From positions 248,001 to 312,000 of the forward strand of contig NZ_JAHUWZ010000002.1 of assembly GCF_019218755.1 (NCBI RefSeq): a DNA stretch of 64,000 bases, written 5' to 3'. Made by a program: the position numbers and the translations under genes. The DNA comes from Acidovorax sp. sif1233 (GTDB lineage: Bacteria; Pseudomonadota; Gammaproteobacteria; Burkholderiales; Burkholderiaceae_C). The notes beneath the pieces are model-generated. The model was not told the DNA's origin. It saw only the letters and a list, made by a program, of their open reading frames with translations, and did not search any database. Within the stretch, counting starts at the first letter, position 1, and every line of letters begins with the position of its first letter. Shown in pieces: positions 53,881 through 63,133 of the stretch.

Positions 53881-55113
53881 ATGAAATTTGCTATTAAGGC
53901 TGTAGCAGCCTCGGTACTGTTGGCAAGCGCTGGCGGGGCATTCGCTCAAAAGGGCGAGACGGTGAAGATCGCTTGGCTCGACCCGCTCTCCGGCCTGATG
54001 GCGGCAGTGGGAACGAACCAGCTCAAGAGCTTCCAGTTCATCGCTGAAGAGTTCAACAAGAAGAACCCGGCGGGCGTCAAATTCGAGATCATCGGCATCG
54101 ACAACAAGCTCAGCCCCCAGGAGACCACGAGCGCCCTGCGTTCGGCCATGGACCAGGGCGCACGCTACGTCGTGCAGGGCAACGGCTCCGGTCCGGCCCT
54201 TGCCATCATGGACGCGCTGGAAAAGCACAACGCGCGCAATCCCGGCAAGGAAGTGCTGTTCCTGAACTACGCGGCCGTGGACCCCGACCTGACGAACAGC
54301 AAGTGCAGCTACTGGCACTTCCGTCTCGATGCAGACACCTCCATGAAGATGGAAGCGCTGACGACCTACATGAAGGACTTGCCTGAAGTCAAGAAGGTCT
54401 ACCTGATCAACCAGAACTACTCGCACGGCCACCAGGTGGCGAAGTTCGCCAAGGAAATGATGCAGCGCAAGCGCCCCGACGTGCAGTTCGTCGGCGACGA
54501 CCTGCACCCCCTGGCCCAGGTGCGCGACTTCTCGCCCTACATCGCCAAGATCAAGCAGTCGGGTGCCGACAGCGTGATCACCGGCAACTGGGGTTCTGAT
54601 CTGGCGCTGCTGATCAAGGCGGCCAACGACGCGGGCCTGAACAACGTCAACTTCTACACCTACTACGGTTCCGTCACCGGCAGCCCCACGGCCATGGGCG
54701 CCGCCGCGGCGGGCCGCGTGTACATGGTGGCCTATGCGCACATGAACCTGCCGGGCGAGCTCAACAAGATCGTGGTGGACTACAAGAAGAAGTTCAACGA
54801 CGACATGTACACCGGTGCCGTGTACCACGCGTTCACCATGCTGTCCGAAGGCTTCGCCAAGGCCAAGTCCACCGACCCGGTCAAGGTGGCCGCCGTGTTC
54901 GAAGGCATGAAGTTCAAGAGCTTCAACGGCGAGGTCGAGATGCGCAAGACCGATCACCAGCTGCAGCAGGGCCTGTTCATCTCCAAGTGGGAAAAGGCGG
55001 GCGCCAAGTTCCCGATCGACTCGGAGAACACCGGCTACACCTTCGTCCCTGTGAAGTACTACGAGCCCTATGTGGCCAGCACGCCCACGTCGTGCCAGAT
55101 GAAGCGCCCGTAA
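53881..55113 (+). CDS. LIV-type ABC transporter substrate-binding protein, cluster B
   Basis: Periplasmic receptor of 410 residues with a Sec signal (MKFAIKAVAASVLLAS, cleavage near AFAQ) and a Peripla_BP_6 fold (VKIAWLDPLSGLMAAVG). AAGGAG stands before the ATG at 53881. A terminator follows the gene, ahead of the permeases. The neighbours (acyl-CoA ligase, beta-oxidation genes) suggest a carboxylate ligand, for example an aliphatic or aromatic acid, rather than an amino acid; this is inference. Confidence 0.9.
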   Translation: MKFAIKAVAASVLLASAGGAFAQKGETVKIAWLDPLSGLMAAVGTNQLKSFQFIAEEFNKKNPAGVKFEIIGIDNKLSPQETTSALRSAMDQGARYVVQGNGSGPALAIMDALEKHNARNPGKEVLFLNYAAVDPDLTNSKCSYWHFRLDADTSMKMEALTTYMKDLPEVKKVYLINQNYSHGHQVAKFAKEMMQRKRPDVQFVGDDLHPLAQVRDFSPYIAKIKQSGADSVITGNWGSDLALLIKAANDAGLNNVNFYTYYGSVTGSPTAMGAAAAGRVYMVAYAHMNLPGELNKIVVDYKKKFNDDMYTGAVYHAFTMLSEGFAKAKSTDPVKVAAVFEGMKFKSFNGEVEMRKTDHQLQQGLFISKWEKAGAKFPIDSENTGYTFVPVKYYEPYVASTPTSCQMKRP

Positions 55114-55132
55114 ATCCGGTTCCATCGCTTCG

Positions 55133-55160
55133 AGGCCCGACCTACTCGGGCCTTTTTTTT
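55133..55160 (+). terminator. Intrinsic terminator between binding-protein and permease genes
   Basis: AGGCCCGA (55133-55140) pairs with TCGGGCCT (55146-55153) across a five-base loop and is followed by eight T. It lies 20 bases after the binding-protein stop and 22 before the permease start. Partial read-through would give more receptor than membrane components. Confidence 0.88.
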
Positions 55161-55181
55161 ACCTTGCAATGAAAAATTCCA

Positions 55182-56135
55182 ATGAATCCTGAGTTTTTCG
55201 TGATTTCCCTGCTGAACGGCGTGAGCTACGGGCTCCTGCTCTTCATGCTGAGCTCGGGCCTCACGCTGATCTTCAGCATGATGGGGGTGCTCAACTTTGC
55301 GCACACCAGCTTCTACATGCTGGGGGCTTATTTTGCGTTCACCATCTCCGGGGTAGTGGGCTTCTGGCCGGCGCTGGTGCTGGCCCCGCTCGTCGTGTTC
55401 GCGCTGGGCGCCGCCTTCGAGCGCTACTGCCTGCGCCGGGTGCACAAATTCGGGCACGTGCCCGAACTGCTGGTCACCTTCGGCCTTTCGTACCTGATTC
55501 TTGAAGTGGTGCAGCTGGTGTGGGGACGCTCCACCGTGCCCTATGGTCTTCCGGAGCAACTGCAGGGACCCCTGTTCTCCCTGTATGGCACGCAGTTTCC
55601 CAAGTCGCGCTCTTTCGTGATGCTGGTGGCGTTGCTGATGCTGGTGTCGGTGTGGCTGCTGCTCACGCGCACACGCATCGGCCTGGTGATCCAGGCGGCA
55701 CTCAAGTACCCCGAGATGGTGGAAGCGCTGGGCCACAACGTGCCGCGCGTCTTCATGCTGGTGTTCGGCGGCGGCGCCGCGCTGGCCGGCCTGGCCGGCG
55801 TGATCGGCGGCAACACCTACGTGACCGAGCCCGCGATGGCGGCATCGGTGGGCTCCATCATCTTCGTGGTGGTGGTGGTCGGCGGCATGGGCTCGCTGGC
55901 GGGGGCCTTCCTCGCGTCGCTGCTCATCGGCCTGGTGCAGACCTTCGCCGTGGCGCTCGACTATTCGCTGATCCATGTCTTCCAGGCCGTGGGCGTGGCG
56001 GTGACCGACCAGACCTTCGGCTATCCCTTGCTCAAGCTCACGATTTCCCAGGTGGCGCCCATCCTGCCCTATCTGTTCCTCGTGCTGATCCTGATCTTCC
56101 GCCCCAAGGGCCTTCTGGGCACGCGGGAGGACTGA
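55182..56135 (+). CDS. LIV-type ABC transporter permease (LivH type), cluster B
   Basis: Inner-membrane permease of 317 residues with about eight helices and the hallmark LTLIFSMMGVLNFAHTSFYM near residue 30; the docking loop is ALKYPEMVEALGHN. It begins 22 bases after the terminator and has only a weak ribosome site. The LivM-type gene follows after four bases. Fewer than half of the residues look shared with the cluster A permease, so the two transporters are not a recent duplication. Confidence 0.92.
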   Translation: MNPEFFVISLLNGVSYGLLLFMLSSGLTLIFSMMGVLNFAHTSFYMLGAYFAFTISGVVGFWPALVLAPLVVFALGAAFERYCLRRVHKFGHVPELLVTFGLSYLILEVVQLVWGRSTVPYGLPEQLQGPLFSLYGTQFPKSRSFVMLVALLMLVSVWLLLTRTRIGLVIQAALKYPEMVEALGHNVPRVFMLVFGGGAALAGLAGVIGGNTYVTEPAMAASVGSIIFVVVVVGGMGSLAGAFLASLLIGLVQTFAVALDYSLIHVFQAVGVAVTDQTFGYPLLKLTISQVAPILPYLFLVLILIFRPKGLLGTRED

Positions 56136-56139
56136 TGCC

Positions 56140-57471
56140 ATGAATTCCACTACGACAACCACCCCCGCTGTTTCCAGCGCCACCTCCTACTACCGGTTCA
56201 AGCCGTGGAACGTGGGCCGGTTCATGATCTGGACCCTGTTCGCGGTCATGCTCATCGTCGCGCCCATGCTGTTTCGCAGCAGCCTGGCGCTGACCATGCT
56301 CTCGCAGATCGGCTACCTGATCATCATCTGCCTGTCCTACAACATCCTGCTGGGGCAGGGGGGGATGCTGAGTTTCGGCCACGCGGTGTACACCGGGCTG
56401 GGTTCGTTCATCGCCATCCACGCGATGAACATGGCGACCAAGGGCTCGGTCAACATTCCCCTGGTGTTCATCCCGCTGGTCGGCGGCCTGGCCGGAGCGT
56501 TCTTCGCCATCCTGCTCGGTTTCGTGACGACCAAGAAGTCGGGCACCACCTTCGCCATGATCACGCTGGGCATTGGCGAACTGGTCGCCTCCATGGCGCT
56601 GATGTTCCCTGAGTTCTTTGGCGGGGAGGGCGGCATTACCACCGACCGCGTGTATGGCAAGGCCTTCTTCGGCCTGAACTTCGGCTCGGGCATGCAGGTG
56701 TACTACCTGATCGCAGCCTATTGCTTCGTCTGCACCGCCGCCATGTTCGCGTTCACCGGCACGCCGCTGGGCCGCATCCTGAACGCCGTGCGCGACAACC
56801 CCGAGCGCGTGGAGTTCATCGGCTACAACACGCAGCGCGTGCGCTACTTCGCGTTCATCATCGCGGGCTTCTTCGCGGGCATTGGCGGGGGGCTGGCCAC
56901 CATCAACTTCGAGATCATCACGGGCGCCGACAGCCTGAGCGTGATCCGATCCGGCGGCTACCTGCTGTTCACGTTCCTGGGCGGTGCCACCTTCTTCTTC
57001 GGGCCCATCATCGGCGCGGTGCTGCTGGTGCTGGCGTCGGTGCTGCTGTCCGAGCTGTCCAAGGCCTGGCTGCTGTACCTGGGCCTCGTGTTCCTGTTCA
57101 TGGTGATGTATGCGCCCGGCGGCATCGCCAGCCTGATCATGATGAACCTGCGGCTGGCCAAGTACGGCAAGCTGCGCCCGCTCTGGAGCTCCTACCTGGC
57201 CCTGGCCGGCACGGCGCTGGTGGGCGTGATGGGTGCGGCCTGCATGATCGAGATGACCTACCACCTGCAGCTCAACGCAGCGCTGGGGCCTGAGCTGACG
57301 TTCCTGGGCGCGACACTCAATGCCAAGGGCTTCACGAGCTGGTTCGGCGCCATTTTCGTGATGGTCACGGGCTTTGGACTCTTTGAACTCTGCCGTCGCC
57401 AGTTCGTGCGCCAGTGGAGCACGATCCAGGAAGAGATCGAACATGAAATCAAGCGTGGGGAGGCGCTGTAA
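56140..57471 (+). CDS. LIV-type ABC transporter permease (LivM type), cluster B
   Basis: Inner-membrane permease of 443 residues, longer than the cluster A counterpart (334). The core has the LivM block ILLGQGGMLSFGHAVYTGLG; the extra length is a C-terminal part with two more hydrophobic segments (from about residue 345, YLALAGTALVGVMGAACM and FGAIFVMVTGFGLFELC). The role of that extension is unknown. Two bases separate it from the ATPase gene. Confidence 0.9.
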   Translation: MNSTTTTTPAVSSATSYYRFKPWNVGRFMIWTLFAVMLIVAPMLFRSSLALTMLSQIGYLIIICLSYNILLGQGGMLSFGHAVYTGLGSFIAIHAMNMATKGSVNIPLVFIPLVGGLAGAFFAILLGFVTTKKSGTTFAMITLGIGELVASMALMFPEFFGGEGGITTDRVYGKAFFGLNFGSGMQVYYLIAAYCFVCTAAMFAFTGTPLGRILNAVRDNPERVEFIGYNTQRVRYFAFIIAGFFAGIGGGLATINFEIITGADSLSVIRSGGYLLFTFLGGATFFFGPIIGAVLLVLASVLLSELSKAWLLYLGLVFLFMVMYAPGGIASLIMMNLRLAKYGKLRPLWSSYLALAGTALVGVMGAACMIEMTYHLQLNAALGPELTFLGATLNAKGFTSWFGAIFVMVTGFGLFELCRRQFVRQWSTIQEEIEHEIKRGEAL

Positions 57472-57473
57472 AC

Positions 57474-58265
57474 ATGGCGGCTGACAACGCAACCAATACC
57501 TATGCGCTCGAACTGCGCGACCTGCGCAAGAGCTTTGGCAAGACGGAAATCATCCGTGGCGCGAACCTGGCGGTCGCTCCGGGCGAACGCGTGGCCATCA
57601 TCGGCCCCAACGGCGCGGGCAAGTCCACGCTGTTCAACCTCATCAGCGGGCGCTTCGCACCCACCAGTGGGGACGTGATCCTCAACGGCCAGCGCATCAA
57701 CGGCCTGGCACCGTACGAGATCAACCGCAAGGGGCTGTCGCGCAGCTTCCAGATCACGAACATCTTTCCCAAGCTCTCGGTGTTCGAGAACCTGCGCTGC
57801 GGCGTGCTGTGGAGCATGGGCTACCGCTACACCTTCCTGCGTTTCCTGTCGAACCTGCACGACGCCAACGAGCGCGCCAAGCAGCTCATGGAGATGATCA
57901 AGCTCGACAAGAAACGCGACACGCTGGCCATGAACCTCACGTATGCCGAGCAGCGCGCTCTCGAGATCGGCATCACCATCGCGGGCGGCGCCAACGTGAT
58001 CCTGCTGGACGAACCCACGGCCGGCATGAGCAAGAGCGAGACCACGCGCTTCATCCACCTGATCAAGGAGGTGACCGAGGGCCGCACCCTGCTCACGGTG
58101 GAGCACGACATGGGCGTGGTCTTCGGCCTGGCCGACAAGATCGCCGTGGTGGTGTATGGCGAGGTGATCGCTTTCGATACACCCGAGAAGGTGCGCGCGA
58201 ATGCGCGCGTGCAGGAGGCCTACCTGGGATCGGCCGTGGCCGACGAGCAGGGCGCGGGACACTGA
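57474..58265 (+). CDS. LIV-type ABC transporter ATP-binding protein (LivG type), cluster B
   Basis: ATPase of 263 residues: Walker A GPNGAGKST, Walker B VILLDEPTAGMS, switch LTVEHDMGVVF. The signature region reads LTYAEQRALEIG, so the usual LSxGxQ is LTYAEQ; this variant is frequent in LivG proteins. It pairs with the LivF-type ATPase that begins three bases later. Confidence 0.92.
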   Translation: MAADNATNTYALELRDLRKSFGKTEIIRGANLAVAPGERVAIIGPNGAGKSTLFNLISGRFAPTSGDVILNGQRINGLAPYEINRKGLSRSFQITNIFPKLSVFENLRCGVLWSMGYRYTFLRFLSNLHDANERAKQLMEMIKLDKKRDTLAMNLTYAEQRALEIGITIAGGANVILLDEPTAGMSKSETTRFIHLIKEVTEGRTLLTVEHDMGVVFGLADKIAVVVYGEVIAFDTPEKVRANARVQEAYLGSAVADEQGAGH

Positions 58266-58268
58266 CTT

Positions 58269-58964
58269 ATGCTGAAAATAGACAATCTCCACGCCTACTA
58301 CGGCAAGAGCCATGTGCTGCATGGCGTGAGCTTCGACGTGCAGCCCGGCGAGATCGTGGCGCTGCTCGGGCGCAACGGCTCGGGCCGCTCCACCACCGCC
58401 AAGGCCATCATGGGCCTGGTGGACTGGGAGGGCACGCTGCAGTTCAAGGGCCAGGACCTCAATGGCAAGAAGGCCTATGAGATCGCCCACCTGGGCCTGG
58501 GCTACGTGCCCGAGAGCCGGGACGTGTTCCCCAACCTCACCGTGCACCAGAACCTGCTGCTCGGCCAGAAGGGCAACGGCAAGGGCAGCCGCTGGTCGTT
58601 CGACGACATGTACGAGATGTTCCCGCGCCTCAAGGAGCGCCAGCACACCGAGGCGGGGGTGATGTCCGGCGGCGAGCAGCAGATGCTCACGCTGTGCCGC
58701 ACGCTCATGGGCGACCCGGACCTGATCATCATCGACGAGCCGACCGAGGGCCTGGCGCCCAAGATCGTCGAACTGGTGGGCCAGTACCTGCAGACCATCA
58801 AGGCGCGCGGCATCTCGGTGCTGCTGATCGAGCAGAAGCTGACCATCGCCATGAAGATCTCGGACCGCGCGCTGGTGATGGGGCATGGCTCCATCGTCTT
58901 CCAGGGCACGCCGGACAGCCTGCGGGCCGACAACTACATCCGCAAGGAATGGCTGGAGGTATGA
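58269..58964 (+). CDS. LIV-type ABC transporter ATP-binding protein (LivF type), Walker A Lys replaced by Arg
   Basis: A 231-residue LivF-type ATPase. Signature MSGGEQQML and Walker B LIIIDEPTEGLAP are normal, but Walker A reads GRNGSGRST: the catalytic lysine is arginine (codon CGC near 58384). With the normal LivG partner, one of the two composite ATP sites may be slow or degenerate. I recall similar GRNGxGRST in other LivF proteins, so this may be a subfamily trait rather than a defect. It ends the transporter operon; a repeat and a terminator follow. Confidence 0.9.
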   Translation: MLKIDNLHAYYGKSHVLHGVSFDVQPGEIVALLGRNGSGRSTTAKAIMGLVDWEGTLQFKGQDLNGKKAYEIAHLGLGYVPESRDVFPNLTVHQNLLLGQKGNGKGSRWSFDDMYEMFPRLKERQHTEAGVMSGGEQQMLTLCRTLMGDPDLIIIDEPTEGLAPKIVELVGQYLQTIKARGISVLLIEQKLTIAMKISDRALVMGHGSIVFQGTPDSLRADNYIRKEWLEV

Positions 58965-58968
58965 AGGC

Positions 58969-59060
58969 CCTCCTGAGTCGCTTCGCGCCATCCCCCCACG
59001 GGGGGGGCGCTCCCAGCGCGGCGGGGCGGCCCTTGCGCGGGAGCGCTGGCCTTGGCCGCG
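58969..59060 (+). repeat. GC-rich intergenic repeat family II, copy 2
   Basis: CCTGAGTCGCTTCGCGCC, then C-rich and G-rich runs that pair (CCCCCC/GGGGGG near 58995-59010), then a CGC-rich tail. It is the same module as at 53721-53779 in the opposite orientation. It begins right after the LivF-type stop, ahead of the terminator at 59108. Confidence 0.5.
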
Positions 59061-59107
59061 TCCGATTCAAAGGCCATGAGCCCTGCTACAGCCTGTGATT
59101 GGCCCAG

Positions 59108-59142
59108 AGAGGCGCCTGGACTGACCTGGCGCCTCTTTTTTT
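59108..59142 (+). terminator. Intrinsic terminator of transporter cluster B
   Basis: AGAGGCGCC (59108-59116) pairs with GGCGCCTCT (59128-59136), 11-base loop, followed by a run of T to 59142. It separates the transporter from the beta-oxidation genes. Confidence 0.9.
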
Positions 59143-59230
59143 GCCCGAAGAGACGGGTTGGCGGCCAGGAGCCATGTCCCCACCGGGACAAATTGACACG
59201 CCAGCGCCGCGCGAAGTCTCTACAATAAAA

Positions 59231-59246
59231 ACGCACGATCGTTCTT
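59231..59246. promoter_or_regulatory. Candidate TetR-type operator before the FadB-type gene
   Basis: The core ACGATCGT (59235-59242) is a perfect palindrome inside an imperfect one with A-runs on the left and T-runs on the right. It lies just behind a -10-like TACAAT (59221-59226) and 31 bases before the ATG. Fatty-acid genes of betaproteobacteria are often under TetR-type control (FadP); the match to that family's site is from memory only. Confidence 0.4.
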
Positions 59247-59273
59247 TTTCACTCTCCAAGGAACAACAGCACC

Positions 59274-61373
59274 ATGACCGCTGAATACAAAGTCCACGGC
59301 TCCGTTGCCGTGATCACCATGGCCAATCCCCCCGTCAACGGACTCGGTCTGGCGACCCGCCAGGGCATCGTGGACGGCCTCGGCCGTGCCAATGCCGATG
59401 CAGCGGTCACTTCCATCGTCATCACCGGCGCTGGCGGGGCCTTCTCCGGGGGGGCCGACATCAAGGAGTTCGGCACCGACAAGTCCCTGCAGGAGCCCAA
59501 CCTGCTGTCGGTGATCGCCGCCATCGAGAACTCGGCCAAGCCCGTCGTCGCCGCCATGCACACGGTCGCCATGGGCGGTGGCCTGGAGCTGGCTCTGGGT
59601 TGCCACTACCGCATTGCCGCGCCTGGCTGCGCCATCGCGCTGCCGGAAGTCAAGCTGGGCCTGATCCCCGGCGCGGGTGGCACGCAGCGCCTGCCGCGCG
59701 TGATCGGCGTGGAGGCGGCGCTCAACATGATCGTGAGCGGCGAGCCCGTCAAGAGCGAAATGATTGGTGGCGTGCCAGGCCAGAAGCTGTTTGACAAGAT
59801 GGCCGCGTCCGCCGAGTCCCTGGCGCAGGAAGCCCTGGCCTTCGCCCAGAGCGTGGCTGACGCCCGTCCGCTGCCCCTGGTGCGCAATTTCCCCTGCAAG
59901 CATCCCGAAGGCGACGCGTACTTCCAGTTCGCGCGCAACATGGTCAAGGGCATGGCCAAGAACTTCCCGGCGCCCGCCAAGTGCGTGGACGCGGTCGAAG
60001 CCGCCACGAAGAAGAAGTTTGCCGAAGGCATGCTGGTCGAGCGCGAGATCTTCATCAACCTGATGTGGACGGCCGAGTCGCGCGCGCTGCGCCACCTGTT
60101 CATGGCCGAGCGTGCGGCCAGCAAGATTCCCGACGTGCCGTCCGACACCCCCAAGCGCGACATCAAGCTGGTGGGCGTGATCGGCGCCGGCACCATGGGC
60201 GGCGGCATCTCCATGAATTTCCTGAACGCGGGCGTCCCCGTCAAGATCCTGGAGATGAAGCAGGAAGCCCTGGACCGTGGCGTGGCCACGATCAAGAAGA
60301 ACTACGAAGCCCAGGTCAAGAAGGGCAAGCTCAAGCAGGACAAGTACGAGCAGCGCATGGCCCTGCTTAGCACCACGCTGAGCTACGACGATCTCAAGGA
60401 CTGCGACCTCATCATCGAAGCCGTGTTCGAGGAGATGGGCGTCAAGGAAGCCGTGTTCAAGCAGCTCGACGCCGTGGCCAAGCCCGGTGCCATCCTGGCC
60501 TCCAACACCTCCACGCTCGACGTGGACAAGATCGCCGCCTTCACCCAGCGTCCGCAGGACGTGGTGGGCATGCACTTCTTCAGCCCCGCCAACGTGATGA
60601 AGCTGCTGGAAGTGGTGCGCGGCAAGCACACCGCCAAGGACGTGCTGGCCACCGTGATGGCCATCGGCAAGAAGATCAAGAAGACTTCCGTGGTCTCGGG
60701 CGTGTGCGATGGTTTCATCGGCAACCGCATGATCGAGCAGTACAGCCGCCAGGCAGGATTTCTGCTGGACGAAGGCTGCACTCCCCAGCAGGTGGACAAG
60801 GCGGTCGAGAAGTTCGGCTTTGCCATGGGTCCGTTCCGCATGGGCGACCTGGCCGGCAACGACATCGGCTGGGCCATCCGCAAGCGCCGCGCCGTGGAGC
60901 GCGCCGACATGAAGTACAGCCGGACCGCCGACAAACTGTGCGAGCTGGGCCGCTTCGGCCAGAAGACAGGCGCGGGCTGGTACGACTACCAGGCCGGCAA
61001 GCGCGATGCGATCCCGAGCGACCTGGTCAACAAGATGATCGAAGACCACCGCAAGGAACTGGGCATCACGCCGCGCAAGATTTCGGACGAAGAGATCGTC
61101 CAGCGCCTGGTGTTCGCCCTGGTCAACGAAGGCGCGCACATCCTGGAAGACGGCATCGCCAGCAAGTCGGGCGACATCGACATGGTGTACCTCACGGGCT
61201 ACGGCTTCCCCATTCACCGCGGCGGCCCCATGCACTACGCCAGCGAAGTGGGCCTGTTCAACGTGGTGCAGGCTATGGACCGCTTTGCCAAGAACCCCAA
61301 CGACGATGCGGCGTTCTGGAAGCCCGCCCCGCTGCTGGCCAAACTCGCCGCAGAAGGCAAGGCGTTCAACTGA
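59274..61373 (+). CDS. Bifunctional enoyl-CoA hydratase / 3-hydroxyacyl-CoA dehydrogenase (FadB/FadJ type)
   Basis: A 699-residue beta-oxidation enzyme. The N-terminal crotonase part has FSGGADIKEFG (oxyanion hole) and LPEVKLGLIPGAGGTQRLPR with the catalytic acids; the C-terminal dehydrogenase starts at GVIGAGTMGGGISMNF (NAD site, about residue 302) and has HFFSPANVMKLLEVV and FIGNRM. It lacks the extra isomerase length of large FadB. AAGGA precedes the ATG. Thiolase and thioesterase genes follow, so it works on the acyl-CoA formed by the ligase upstream. Confidence 0.94.
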   Translation: MTAEYKVHGSVAVITMANPPVNGLGLATRQGIVDGLGRANADAAVTSIVITGAGGAFSGGADIKEFGTDKSLQEPNLLSVIAAIENSAKPVVAAMHTVAMGGGLELALGCHYRIAAPGCAIALPEVKLGLIPGAGGTQRLPRVIGVEAALNMIVSGEPVKSEMIGGVPGQKLFDKMAASAESLAQEALAFAQSVADARPLPLVRNFPCKHPEGDAYFQFARNMVKGMAKNFPAPAKCVDAVEAATKKKFAEGMLVEREIFINLMWTAESRALRHLFMAERAASKIPDVPSDTPKRDIKLVGVIGAGTMGGGISMNFLNAGVPVKILEMKQEALDRGVATIKKNYEAQVKKGKLKQDKYEQRMALLSTTLSYDDLKDCDLIIEAVFEEMGVKEAVFKQLDAVAKPGAILASNTSTLDVDKIAAFTQRPQDVVGMHFFSPANVMKLLEVVRGKHTAKDVLATVMAIGKKIKKTSVVSGVCDGFIGNRMIEQYSRQAGFLLDEGCTPQQVDKAVEKFGFAMGPFRMGDLAGNDIGWAIRKRRAVERADMKYSRTADKLCELGRFGQKTGAGWYDYQAGKRDAIPSDLVNKMIEDHRKELGITPRKISDEEIVQRLVFALVNEGAHILEDGIASKSGDIDMVYLTGYGFPIHRGGPMHYASEVGLFNVVQAMDRFAKNPNDDAAFWKPAPLLAKLAAEGKAFN

Positions 61374-61450
61374 CATCGATGCGAAGCCGCACCGCGTGCG
61401 CAGGCCGCAGGCCGCCACGGGTGCGTTCCACCCCCTGAAAGGATTTCCCC

Positions 61451-62626
61451 ATGACCTCCGCAGTGATTGTTTCCACCGCCCGCACCCCGCTCGCCAAGAG
61501 CTGGAAGGGTTCCTTCAACATGACCCACGGCGCCACGCTGGGCGGCCATGCCGTGCAGCACGCCGTGGCGCGCGCCGGCATCGATGGCGCCGATGTCGAT
61601 GACGTCATCATGGGCTGCGCCACGCCCGAAGGCGCCACCGGCAGCAACATCGCCCGCCAGATCGCGCTCAAGGCCGGCCTGCCCATCACGAGCTCGGGCG
61701 TGACGGTGAACCGTTTCTGCTCCTCCGGGCTGCAGACCATCGCCCTGGCCGCCCAGCGCATCATCGCGGGCGAAGCCGACGTGTTCGTGGCCGGCGGCGT
61801 GGAGAGCATCTCCTGCGTGCAGCAGGAGATGAACCTGCACATGATCCAGGACCTGGCCCTGGCCAAGCAGAAGCCCGAGATCTACTGGAGCATGCTGCAG
61901 ACCGCCGAGCAGGTGGCCAAGCGCTACAACATCGGCCGTGAAGCCATGGACGAATACGGTGCCGCCAGCCAGCAAAAGGCCTGCGCGGCGCAGGCCGCCG
62001 GCCTCTTCGACGCCGAGATCGCCCCCATCACCGTCACTGCCGGCGTGGCCGACAAGACACTGGGCCTGATCACCAGGCAGGTCACGGTGAGCAAGGACGA
62101 AGGCACGCGTGAAGGCACCACGGTCGAGGCGATCCAGGGCCTGCGCTCGGCGCTGCCCGGCGGCCTGATCTCGGCCGGCAATGCCAGCCAGTTTTCCGAC
62201 GGCGCGGGCGCCTGCGTGGTGACCAGCGAGGAGTACGCCAGCAAGAAGGGCCTGAAACCCCTGGGCCGCTTCCTGGGCTTCGCGGTGGCGGGCTGCGAAC
62301 CCGACGAGATGGGCATCGGCCCGGTCTTCGCCGTGCCCAAGGTGCTCAAGAAGCTGGGTCTCACGGTCAACGACATCGACCTGTGGGAGCTCAACGAAGC
62401 CTTCGCGGTGCAGGTGATCTATTGCCGCGACAAGCTGGGCATTCCGGCGGACCGCCTGAACGTGAACGGGGGGGCCATTGCCGTGGGCCATCCCTACGGC
62501 GTGTCGGGCCAGCGCCTCACGGGCCATGCGCTCATCGAAGGCAAGCGCCGCGCCGCCAAGCGCGTGTGCGTGACGATGTGCATTGGCGGCGGCATGGGTG
62601 CCGCAGGCGTGTTCGAGGTGTTCTGA
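61451..62626 (+). CDS. Acetyl-CoA acyltransferase (thiolase)
   Basis: Cleaves 3-ketoacyl-CoA to acetyl-CoA and shortened acyl-CoA. The 391-residue enzyme has the acyl-accepting Cys in [12 protein letters not shown] (near residue 90), the His in [11 protein letters not shown] and the second Cys in [20 protein letters not shown] is found seven bases before the ATG. It is 77 bases behind the FadB-type gene and three bases ahead of the hotdog thioesterase, forming a beta-oxidation operon. Confidence 0.95.
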   Translation: MTSAVIVSTARTPLAKSWKGSFNMTHGATLGGHAVQHAVARAGIDGADVDDVIMGCATPEGATGSNIARQIALKAGLPITSSGVTVNRFCSSGLQTIALAAQRIIAGEADVFVAGGVESISCVQQEMNLHMIQDLALAKQKPEIYWSMLQTAEQVAKRYNIGREAMDEYGAASQQKACAAQAAGLFDAEIAPITVTAGVADKTLGLITRQVTVSKDEGTREGTTVEAIQGLRSALPGGLISAGNASQFSDGAGACVVTSEEYASKKGLKPLGRFLGFAVAGCEPDEMGIGPVFAVPKVLKKLGLTVNDIDLWELNEAFAVQVIYCRDKLGIPADRLNVNGGAIAVGHPYGVSGQRLTGHALIEGKRRAAKRVCVTMCIGGGMGAAGVFEVF

Positions 62627-62629
62627 GGC

Positions 62630-63133
62630 ATGGCCTCGGACCGCCCCACCGACATGCGGTCCGGGATGGCCTCGCCCGAGGCCTTCCTGGCGCTGGGCCG
62701 GCAGGTGCTGGCCAACCAGCCCTTCAGCGTGCTGCTGGGGGCGGAGCTGGCGGCGCTGGAGCCGGGTCGGTGCGAGCTGTCCCTGGCGCTCACGCCGCAG
62801 CTGCTCCAGCAGCATGGTTTTGCGCACGGCGGGGTGGTGAGCTATCTCGCGGACAACGCGCTCACCTATGCCGGCGGAACGGCCATGCAGGTGCCGGTGG
62901 TCACGTCCGAGTTCAAGATCAACTACCTGCGGCCCGCGGTGGGCGAACGCCTGCTGGCCCGTGCCGAGGCGGTGCACCATGGCAAGAGCCAGGCTGTATG
63001 CCGCTGCGAGGTATTTGCGGTCCGAGGCGGGCAGGAAAAGCTCTGCGCCGTGGCGCAGGGCACGATTGCGGCATTGCCCGCTGCGGCGGGGCAGGGCGTG
63101 CCGGGCGAAGGGGCCGCGGCGGGCGAAGACTGA
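62630..63133 (+). CDS. PaaI-type hotdog thioesterase
   Basis: A 167-residue cytoplasmic hotdog-fold protein with the active-site block GFAHGGVVSYLADNALTYAG and strand FKINYLRPAVGERL. It should hydrolyse acyl- or aryl-CoA thioesters and free CoA trapped in dead-end products of the pathway. The start follows the thiolase stop by three bases; the C-terminal tail is Gly/Ala-rich. Which thioester it prefers cannot be told. Confidence 0.88.
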   Translation: MASDRPTDMRSGMASPEAFLALGRQVLANQPFSVLLGAELAALEPGRCELSLALTPQLLQQHGFAHGGVVSYLADNALTYAGGTAMQVPVVTSEFKINYLRPAVGERLLARAEAVHHGKSQAVCRCEVFAVRGGQEKLCAVAQGTIAALPAAAGQGVPGEGAAAGED

